From Steromphala cineraria (taxonomy: Eukaryota > Mollusca > Gastropoda > Trochida > Trochidae), in contig OU744720.1 in the NCBI GenBank assembly GCA_916613615.1, positions 72,443,338 through 72,507,337 on the forward strand: a stretch of DNA of 64,000 bases, given 5' to 3'. The position numbers were made by a program, and so were the translations under genes. Positions 50,371-59,429 of this stretch are shown here, piece by piece (the first letter of the stretch is position 1; every line of letters begins with the position of its first letter). The notes below the pieces were generated by a model, which did no database searches, was not told where the DNA came from, and saw only the letters and a program-made list of their open reading frames with translations.

Positions 50371-50574
50371 ATGTCAAGTTCAGAAAAAATAACAAAAACG
50401 ATCATAAGAAAATCATCTACGGCCGGGCCAAGACAGCCATATGCTTGCGATTGCGGTGCCCTGTTTCAATGTCGGTCTTTCCTAAAAAAGCAATGTCAAG
50501 ATGCCTCTTCAGGAAGGACACTGTCTAAGGTTTCCGTAAAGACTTTCTTTCATGAAACAACTTCAAACAAGTGA
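50371..50574 (+). CDS. Short frame with zinc-finger-like cysteines inside the long-TIR element
   Basis: The 67-codon frame has a central piece PYACDCGALFQCRSFLKKQC whose Tyr, Cys, Phe and Leu spacing recalls a C2H2 finger. The first Cys pair is one residue too close and the His ligands are missing, so a working finger is doubtful. It is Ser/Lys-rich around this. It may be a decayed transposase exon of the host element. Low certainty. Confidence 0.15.
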   Translation: MSSSEKITKTIIRKSSTAGPRQPYACDCGALFQCRSFLKKQCQDASSGRTLSKVSVKTFFHETTSNK

Positions 50575-50722
50575 AATCATATTCTTTATTTCAATTCTCA
50601 CTGAATAGTATTTAGTAACCGTTTTATGTACATCAGTTTTGCTTTTATTGAAGAAAATTAATAATCTCAGGATGACGTTGCTTGACGTCTTATATTTATG
50701 TTTTGAATAAAGAACATTAGAC

Positions 50723-50956
50723 TAAAAGGGACAGTAGCACGTTTTTTTAAATCTTATATTTTACATTTTTCGCTGATAATTGTGCGTCAATGCTAAATGT
50801 TTTATTTTGATAATGTCAAAAATCTCATTACACAAACAAATCACTCACAGTCAGAGAACAAATCATAAAAATTCACATAAAGTCCATACGCGGCCATTTT
50901 TGTGTGAACACCTATTATTCATTTTGTGTAAGAAAAAGGAAGAGCATGGCTGATAA
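50723..50956. mobile_element. MITE, copy 5, right-truncated, nested in the long-TIR element
   Basis: The sequence starts AAAAGGGACAGTAGCACGTT and follows copy 2 through GCGGCCATTTTTGTGTGAAC to AGAGCATGGCTGA, then stops and changes to unrelated repeat sequence. It lies inside the element at 49479-52940. Confidence 0.75.
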
Positions 50957-51450
50957 AACTGACAAGGCAAGCTTGTAAGTCCCTATTAGACCCATCATTG
51001 TCCGTTCGTCTGTTCGAGTTAAAGGGAACAGTTTTTCTCAGAAACTATTTAGATAGGAAAACCAAATTTGGTATTCACCTTCAGGGTAGCAATACATCGA
51101 TTGAATTTAAAAATGATAAAGTGCAATAGCTTTTTTCTGAAGATATTGATGATGTCTGATGTGACAAAGGATCTTAGTCTCATTTCGTGGTAGTCACGGA
51201 CACTTTCGTCACCAAGGTTGAATCTATATAGTTTATACTTTACGATGAAGCACGATTATGATTTAAATCGTCCATAAAGCGCCCCTTGATGTCACATTCC
51301 TACACGGCAATTAAAACAATGAAATATTTAAGGAAAATATAACCGCAGTATAAATCTTTTCTCTGGAATGAGATGGAATGTATGCAAAAAAAAGCAGAGA
51401 AGTAATAGTCAAATGCCAGGGTTTGAATATTACAATCATTTATGTTTTAT

Positions 51451-51643
51451 CATCTTCCTACGCAGAGCCTAAAAGGCCAGTTTCCAAACTGTCATTTTAT
51501 GCCTTGCTGCATAGCCTTGAGTTTTCTGTGCTTGCTCTCTACTCTGTAGGGGCACTATAGCAGCACAGAAAAGTAAAGTCTCTGCAGCAAGGCATAAAAT
51601 GACAGTTTGGAAACCGGCCTTTTAGGCTCTGCGTAGGAAGATG
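51451..51643. repeat. Foldback element with 61-bp arms
   Basis: Arms 51451-51511 and 51583-51643 differ at one base, and the 71-base loop contains a further TTTTCTGTGCT / AGCACAGAAAA pair. It is nested inside the long-TIR element. Confidence 0.85.
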
Positions 51644-51936
51644 ATGTTTTATAGATACGATAATAAAATTGACATCACCCGAATTTTACAAATTTTATAT
51701 TTCAATTTATATACTGATAATAACATGTTGCGGTTTAATGACCCTGATAGAACAGTAAATTTAAAGCCCAATCGTCATACTTGCATGGGGTTCCTGGGTA
51801 AATTTAATTAGCTATTGATAAAAGAAATACATCACTCGGTAGAAAAATGTTTCGTCGATAGTCTGATATCATATTCTAACAACAATAAGATACTTAATTT
51901 GACATCCAAAATTACAGTACCCTCTGCAAAAGTACC

Positions 51937-52158
51937 ATGGCTTTTAACGATCCCGCTTTCGGTGACGTGTGTAATTTACACCGCGTCTCAGTTACCGCAA
52001 TTGCGTCGGATGAGCGGCAACGAGTACCTGATTCGGAGAAAAAGAAAAGAAAAGCTAGTCGTGCCCGACAAAGACGGCTTTCAAGCGTATGTTTAGGAAA
52101 CGCAAATTGTGAGATTAATTCGCCTTCACGTCGGCTGCCGTTTCGGTCATTTTGGTAA
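51937..52158 (+). CDS. Short basic reading frame inside the long-TIR element
   Basis: The frame starts MAFNDPAFGDVCNLHRVSVT in a good start context (ACCATGG) and has a strongly basic run (EKKKRKASRARQRRLS) that could be nuclear-localising or DNA-binding. Near its end TTTTG|GTAAAT could act as a donor, so it may be an exon, not a complete gene. The stretch is CpG-richer than its flanks. A second frame (51815-52096) overlaps it. It lies in the element at 49479-52940, so it could be a transposase exon or captured sequence. Not recognised. Confidence 0.22.
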   Translation: MAFNDPAFGDVCNLHRVSVTAIASDERQRVPDSEKKKRKASRARQRRLSSVCLGNANCEINSPSRRLPFRSFW

Positions 52159-52940
52159 ATTGTCTCCTACTTAATTAATTTTGATCCGATTTGTTGATTT
52201 AACCTATGATATACATGTATATCTATAATCTATTCTAAAATATTTCATTGTTCAAGTGACTTCACAGAGTTTTAGTTTGTGAATTGTTTTACGTTGAGAT
52301 GAGTGTTCGTTGTTTAGGTGTTGAATGACGCCGCAGAAGCTATTGTATAATTACTAGCAATAGCATTGAAACACTGAAACAATCAGAACAGATTATAGCA
52401 TTTTATAGGTGTTCTTATAAAGAACTATCCCCAAAGTTGACCCTGTAACTCGTGTTCTCAAGAAAATATAGTTCGTTCACCACTTCGCAAACGTCTATAT
52501 TTAGGAACGTGTTCACTACGATTTCATACCAGCTGTCTTTGAATGTAAATATCTCAGCGACTATAATTTGGATTTTGACAAAGTTTTGGACTTGTGATCA
52601 ATATGTATCGGTGTTGAAGGAAATACGATTGGAAAATACTTATTTATTCATTTAAAGCAATTTACCGATCGTTTTCATGTGCACTTATCTTTTTGCACCA
52701 TGAAACCTCACTGTGCCTCTTATATTCAAATGCTGACCAGCCTTTCATTTCTAAAACCAACATTGTGTTAACTTAAGTCTACAATTTTACAGCCAGAACT
52801 ATTTTTAGTAGTACCTGAAAACCGACTTATCGACCAAAAAAATACACCAAATGCACAAAAACAAACGTATCTCTCGCAGAGTAGTTTGTTCACTTCCCGT
52901 TGTGTAACAAATTGCAGGCGTACACGTTCCTACGGTGTGG

Positions 52941-54677
52941 ATCTAGATAAAGTAAGAACTGTTGATCTCAATATACGGAACAAAAATGTGACGGAAAAAC
53001 TGACTGGATGTTTGCATAATGAATGCAAATGAGGGACCGACATATACAAAAGGCACATATTCAAATCGTAGTTGAGATACGTGTAAGTTTAGAAACATCC
53101 CAACAATTAATTTCAGAATAACGAACGGAACAGGGTGTAAATATCCGATAGTTTACAAATTATTTAGGGTACCTTTCCCCTTGTCATATGTTTACAGCTC
53201 GGTTATTCTTCATATTTTTAAAAAGAAATATATATCACTTCTAATGAGATACAAGTTAGAATTCATTCGGTTATGTAACATATTCTGTTTTTCGATACAT
53301 TTACATGTATAGGCCTACTAACATGAAGTGCTGTTAAGTGGGCAAATGTCGCATGGATTTAATGATTACCGTTATCCTTTAATTTGATAAAACCATGCGA
53401 TGAATTGTGATTGTTTTAACTTGTTTAAACAGTTGGGTCTTTTGGCGGTTGTAGCAATAATTTTAAAGTCAAAGAAAAAATACCGAACCATGTTTTTTTG
53501 TTGTTTAATAAATAAAGGAACAGTATTTTAAGAAATTGTCTATAACATCGCAAGATGGATTTGTATCAATGTAGTGGCAACATCGTTTAAATACGTCATC
53601 AGGGTGATCTGTTTTAATAAACTTCAAAGGAAATCTATTATATGCAGAGAAACATTATGTTCATCGATTGAATGAAAATAATGTGAATTAGTCAAAAGAG
53701 AGACAAAATCGGAGAACATATTTAAAAATATGAAAGCATCTTATTGTTTGCATACAAAAACTGTTCACGATGGCAACTTAATTATCATTGTAAAATAATT
53801 TCATCGGAGTCGGAAGAAGATTCCTTACAAAATTGTGGAATAACAATAGTTGTACAGAAAATAGTACAGTCATCGAATGTCATCGGTCTACGAAACACTA
53901 GTAATATTCTCATTTTATTCGAATTCAAAGTTTGTAGTTTGACTAAATACACAAAAATTTATTTGAGTGGACCATTTTCAATGCTGACAATGAACAATAA
54001 CTAACATCAGTGCAAGTAAATTCTAACATGTGACGGTGACATAACCCGGAAGCAGTTACTGTCAACATCAGCGCTGACTTGCGCATGTTTATGCGGTAAA
54101 CGATATCAACAAAGCGATGGATATGCTAACTGTTAGATCTAACTGTCATCGTGTTGTCAGCATGAATTATTCTCTCACCTAACCTATTCAATGAAGTACC
54201 ACTGAAATGGCATGGGACAAGATATGTCACGTAAATATATTTTATACTTTTAAGTTATTTAGAAGCACCTGTCACATGAACAATATTGACAATTACTGCA
54301 GTCCAGAAGTAGATTCGTTTGATATTTTTTACTGTTAAAATGCATTATTAAATTCTTGGAATGTTTTATGTAAATCATTGTCATGATTTTTATGTAGAAA
54401 GTTCTATAACGACTTTAACTGTCAACTAAATGTCTTTGAAAATTTGATACCCCATGTATTATTTGGAATTGATTCAATTGAATGCTAAAATATTTAGAAA
54501 TTTAATTCATAATTCAATGGTTTCTGTTGAGCAAAATATTTTGCATGACATAAAAAATTATGGTACCATATTAGCCCCATAGAATGCAAGGGATTATTGA
54601 CATTTGGTTTATCACATATATCCAACATATGGTCATACGACCGATAGTGTTTTTCTTCATATCTCAAAAAGGGAAAC
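52941..54677. other. AT-rich DNA between two mobile elements
   Basis: No recognised gene. The 86-codon plus frame at 53744-54004 has no family resemblance. Confidence 0.35.
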
Positions 54678-55552
54678 GGTCTTTTCGTAGGAGGATCTCG
54701 TTCGTAGCAGTGCATTTTTCGTAGGAGGATCCCGTTCGTAGAAGGTCTTTTCGTAGGAGTGAAAAAAATACATATTCGAAGGAGTGATAATATTTATGTA
54801 TTATATAGGTTTAAGTATCGTTAGCAGAGCCAAGTAATTGTTTATGATCTTTATTTATATCATGATTTACTTTCTATTGTTGACGTTTAGAACTAGGCGC
54901 TTTCTAGTAAATTTTATTCTCAAAAGTCATGAATCATGACATAGAATGATCTAATAATACATTAAAGTAATACATATTAATAAAAGCCATATTTATATAT
55001 AGAGCTACAGAGTTGATGATTGTAATTCCCTTTCTGTCATTATGCATAAATTGTTCAATAAGTAGATTTATTATTTACATTTTTATTTATACTTAGTTTT
55101 ATTCTAATATATCTAATAGCTTTAATAAACCTCGATGATGTAAGTTAAGAAATTAGTTAACAAAACATATAATCAATCGTAGACTACGATACCTTGTTTG
55201 TTAAGAAAACTATTAAATTGGATTGTGACAACTACTCTCAAAGTACAATCCGTAAGTTATTAAGAAAACTATTCAATCAAGACAGTTATAGAGGTTTTGG
55301 TACGTACTTTAGGAATATCGTTAGGTTTTGGATTGTATTGTTTTTGCTAGAGAACCAGTAATTATAGATTGTGAGATGATTTTCATTGACAATTGCCAGT
55401 TACTTACCGGATTAAAGTCTTTATTAACAAAAACAACACTCAGCATTTATATATTTCATTGAAATTTTCTACTTCTACGAAAAGATCTAAAAATCTTCCT
55501 ACGAAAAGACCGAAATATACTCCTACGAACGGGATCCTCCTACGAAAAGACC
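54678..55552. mobile_element. ~875-bp inverted-repeat element with tandem TTCGTAGGAG motifs in both ends
   Basis: The left end (54678-54786) has GGTCTTTTCGTAGGAGGATC and five more TTCGTAG/TTCGAAG words. The right end (55471-55552) carries the same words inverted (CTCCTACGAACGGGATCCTC). The AT-rich interior has no coding frame. Confidence 0.75.
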
Positions 55553-55751
55553 TACACCCTTAACAAGGACAGGATATGATCAATAGGAGATGATTAATTA
55601 TTATATGATATTATCCATACCCATGAAACTAAACTACATATTTCTTGATATGAAACAATATGCTTTTGGTGTTATTATGATAATTGGAGAGGTACTTTGG
55701 AATTTAATTCCATTAAAGAGATTTGTTTGGCTCTCAATATATACCAACTAT

Positions 55752-55918
55752 TAGGGATGTCACGATACAGGTACCTCGCGATATGATAGTACATATCACG
55801 ACATACTAAGGTCATGATACGATATATATTGCGATACACTAAATGTGACATTACGGTGAATTATCATGAAGTGTACCACGACGATGCGTTGATGCGACAG
55901 TGTATCGTGACATCCCTA
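55752..55918. mobile_element. 167-bp hAT-type MITE with perfect 8-bp target duplication
   Basis: TIR TAGGGATGTCACGATACA (18 bp, perfect) at 55752-55769 and 55901-55918. Flanks 55744-55751 and 55919-55926 are both CCAACTAT. The TIR start and 8-bp duplication are hallmarks of the hAT superfamily. Confidence 0.92.
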
Positions 55919-55978
55919 CCAACTATATATGTGACCTTTGTGGTTGGTATCTGTTGTAAAAAGTATCACATTATATAT

Positions 55979-56362
55979 ATAAGGATGGGTATCGTTCGTC
56001 ATTTCTGTATTGCAATGTTTTGCGATACAGAAATGCGTATTGCAATACGTAATGAAATATGTAATGCAATATATTGGTCTGTATAATTCAAGAATTTGCA
56101 TGCCATCTTGTCTAAATATGAGCGTTAAGAACGATCATAATTGCTCAGCTATTGGTCATTTTAAAAGGAATATCTTTTCGATCACTGTTTATGATCTATA
56201 TACATACTTGAGCTATTTTCACAACACAACTTCACACTTTGCAAAAAATTCTATCAAATTTTATTTGGTTGCTTTTTAAACGTACGATATATTGGATATA
56301 TTCAGAATTGTGTACCGATTCATATCACGTTGTTACTGTATTGCAATATACCGATATATAGA
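55979..56362 (+). mobile_element. ~385-bp repeat, copy 2
   Basis: It starts AAGGATGGGTATCGTTCGTC and ends TGTATTGCAATATACCGATA, the same family as 47168-47569 in opposite orientation. Short frames here are not coding. Confidence 0.65.
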
Positions 56363-56508
56363 GAATCTCACCCAAGTGTCTTCTGATATAGAATATATCA
56401 ACACAAGTTGATAAAAGTAACAAATACCCGAGGCTTGCCGAGGACATTTTACTTTTATCAACGAGTGTTGATATATTTGATATCAGAAGACACGAGGGTG
56501 AGATTTTA
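56363..56508. repeat. ~146-bp foldback element
   Basis: GAATCTCACCCAAGTGTCTT to AAGTTGATAAAAGTAA is mirrored by TTACTTTTATCAACGAGTGT to GGTGAGATTT with a few mismatches, around a CCCGAGGCTTGCCGAGG centre. Confidence 0.8.
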
Positions 56509-56732
56509 TTTATCATCCAAAATCATTTTTCATCACATTAGCATGAAAAATGTACATCTTTCAGACTTTGAACACAGCACAGCTCTAAAACTCCTAAACC
56601 AGTGATGACATAGTATTGTGACGTCATTGTGTTAATGACGTCATAGCATTGTGAGGTCATTACTTATGATGTAAAACGTTTGTGATGTCATGTATTTTCT
56701 GATTACAGGGCATTGTTCAAAATCTACTGTCA

Positions 56733-56760
56733 AAGCGATATCTCCTAGGAGATATCGCTT
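56733..56760. repeat. 28-bp perfect palindrome
   Basis: Half-site AAGCGATATCTCCT followed by its exact complement. It stands just outside the inverted-repeat block 56771-57196. Confidence 0.85.
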
Positions 56761-56770
56761 GATCTTCTAC

Positions 56771-57196
56771 AGGCGATATCTCATGCATCCTGCTACATCA
56801 GCGTATAAGTCTCCGCTAATGCTACAACCTATCCCCTGATATCCTCCTATAGTCTTCTGTCGTATCGCTATATATAGCAAGCCAATCAAATGATGCCCTT
56901 TCAGCGATAGCGGCAAACTAGTTTCTTGGCTTCGTTCCGCGTGCTCACCTCGTGATTCAAATTAACCAATAGGAGTGCTATTAGATAATAAATCTGATTC
57001 TCATTGCAGTCTCTCGCTAAGCTCCAAATCATGCGCTCTTAGATTTCCACGTGCGACATCACTAGACAACAGTGTATGGAGTTCGAAATAGTTTGACTGA
57101 AAACAGACAGGCTATAAATAGCGCTGAGCAACCCCCCGTCAGTGATACGACAGAAGACTATAGGGGATATCAGGGGATGTAGCAGGATGTATCTCA
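56771..57196. mobile_element. ~425-bp foldback element
   Basis: ATCCTGCTACATC and CCCCTGATATCC..CTATAGTCTTCTGTCGTATC on the left (56778-56866) are complemented on the right (GATACGACAGAAGACTATAG..GATGTAGCAGGAT, 57147-57190). Confidence 0.75.
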
Positions 57197-58796
57197 TGTG
57201 GAACACAGTTTTGGATGATAAATCGATAATACCGCGCATCCTTAACATTATATATAGTCTCATGAGTCTTGAGTGTTGTAGGATATTTATAATATTGAAT
57301 CATGTGTGTATTAAAAGTATGCTAGTTGGCATTGTAGTAATGTACATTGCATGATGTACTGAATTGTTTTAGATCAAGTGCAATAGTGTTGTATAATGAA
57401 GTGTGTCTAATGTAGTTGGACATTTAGTTGCACACCTCAAGGAAAAAGATGGATATATAATAACTTTTATTTAAGAAATAACATAGCCCTAACTGTCGAT
57501 GTGTTTTGCATTAAAATATAGCTTTGCTCTGAGCTATCATATTAAAGTACAACGCTGAAATTCACAAAATCAAGTCACTTCTAAAATTTCAACCAAGTGC
57601 CAAAAGTTATTATCCTACCTCATGTAAGAATCTCGATCTCTGATTGGTCCATGTAAATACTGATATCACCCTCTTGAGCGGGAGGATAAATTATTTATAC
57701 TCCGGCACATAAAAAGCATGAAAAAGCATGCAGATTGAGCGTCTTGAAATGTACAATGCATGTTACCTCGAACACATGATCAAGCTGGTTTCTTTTGATC
57801 AACCTATATGTAGCTTTGAACAAACTATAGTCAAAGAGTTTACACTGTTAACGTTTTTCTTTATCTTCATATTATATGAGTTTTGTTTAAACATTCGGTA
57901 AGATAAACTCGTTTTACCATTCAGAGGCGGGGTGTTTGTGGAGATATCAGCCTCTCGCTTGGTGTTATGCTCGAGGCTGATTTCTCCCCATGTACCCCGC
58001 CTCTGAATGGTATAACTTATAATGTTCTATGATTAAACCATTACGGTACTTAAAATCATTAATTTGCAAAAATATAATTATTGCAAAGAATAATTATCTG
58101 AACTGCAGTATTCAATTTAAAATATCTAAATAATGACAACATTGTCCTTATCATGTGGTCTTCTATAAGGACTACTAGTTGAAATTATACATGTTCTTGA
58201 TATTTATTTTTTCATCAGAAGTGAAAAATATTCAACCATAGACATTTTCTGAAAATCTTTTGAAAATTTGAGGGTCAAATTATTAGAGGAATTACGGTTT
58301 GAAAAAAATTACATAGATTTAGTGTTTGATAGATTTAGTTAAAAAACATGGAAATAATAGTACAATTTAATGATATGTTTAAGCACAACATGCTGTAAGC
58401 CATTTTCAAAGCAATATATTATTACAGTAAAGTACATCACAGTATAATCTGCTAGTCTGAAACTTCGTATCACAAAACAGATACATGTTAATCAAGTTAA
58501 TGGTGTAGTGTATAAAGGGTAAATATTGGTATTTTTACAATGTAAGGTTACGAAAAGATAGGATATAGAAATATTGCATATAACAGGTAATGTATATTTC
58601 ATATTTCACAAAATTTTTCACATATTATTTTTTGTACTGAAAGTAGGGAACATCGACAATGATTGCAGTAGTTGTATAATGTAATACATTGGTTTTCAGA
58701 TGCAACGCTTAGCTTTTGTCGAAAACAGGACACAACTAGAATGCCATCAACCAACGCCTGACTAAGTGATGACACCGCAAGGTTTGACATCTCAAA
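57197..58796. other. Region upstream of FBXO10
   Basis: It contains one hairpin element (57915-58012). The ~60 bases before the ATG are likely 5' UTR. No TATA box or clear promoter motif could be assigned, and an upstream noncoding exon cannot be excluded. Confidence 0.35.
57915..58012. repeat. ~98-bp hairpin element
   Basis: TACCATTCAGAGGCGGGGT pairs with ACCCCGCCTCTGAATGGTA, and inside GGAGATATCAGCCTC pairs with GAGGCTGATTTCTCC apart from one or two bases. Confidence 0.8.
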
Positions 58797-59429
58797 ATGT
58801 CGACCACAACTATGAAAACAGACACAATGAGCAAGGTTTTGCCAGGAGACAAGAGTGGTCTCCCTTGGGAAATATGGCAGATGATACTTTCCTACCTCAA
58901 TGTTCAAGACCTATGTCGAGCCTGCACTGTCAGCAAAACATGGCATGACCTCGTTGTGAGTTTAGACGGAACACGTTGGAAAGAGCTATATTTGAAATGT
59001 GAAGATTGGAAGCATCCCTCTTGGCCTCTGAATGTCCAACAGGATCCGCCATCTTGGAAACAGGCTTTCCATGACCAGTACCTTTCTACGAGACAATGGT
59101 CACAATGTTCCAAAGACGTGAACCACAGTAGCTGTCTGTATGTTCTTAAACGGAGAAAAGAACGTAAAATTATACGTGTGGGCCCTGATCAGGAACATTC
59201 ATCACTGAAGAGTGCCTTGGCCGTGGCGAATGACTTTGATAGGATTGAAGTGTATCCTGGTATCTATGACGAGCAGTTTGAAATGATGTCTAAGATTCCG
59301 TTTGAGTTGGTTGGCGTTGGAGAACTTGGTAGTGTCATCCTCGTTGTTTGTATAGAACAGACAGCAATTACAGGTCGTGTCAGTAACCTCGTTTTAAGGG
59401 CGCCATGGTTCACAACATTCATCTTGAAG
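58797..59429 (+). CDS. FBXO10: FBXO10-like exon 1: F-box and first beta-helix strands
   Basis: The exon holds 211 codons and ends at AAG|GTAAGT (phase 0). It contains the whole F-box, the Trp-rich stretch after it (KHPSWPLNV, PPSWKQAFHDQYL) and the region ending APWFTTFILK. ATGs at residues 6 and 11 are in frame and could be alternative starts. Reading through the donor gives 16 more codons before a stop in the intron, which is not expected to be used. Confidence 0.93.

Larger units (their letters stand above)
49479..52940. mobile_element. 3.46-kb DNA transposon-like element with ~73-bp terminal inverted repeats
   Basis: The left end (49479-49551) begins CCACACTGTAGGAACGTGTA and the right end (52864-52940) is its complement with about six differences and one indel. 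A subterminal motif GTGAACGA recurs at 49527, 49888, 49911, 49945 and, inverted, at about 52473 and 52885, as expected of transposase-binding sites. Two short frames (50371-50574, 51815-52158) could be transposase remnants. The interior carries a truncated MITE and a foldback element. The target duplication is not resolved. Confidence 0.7.
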
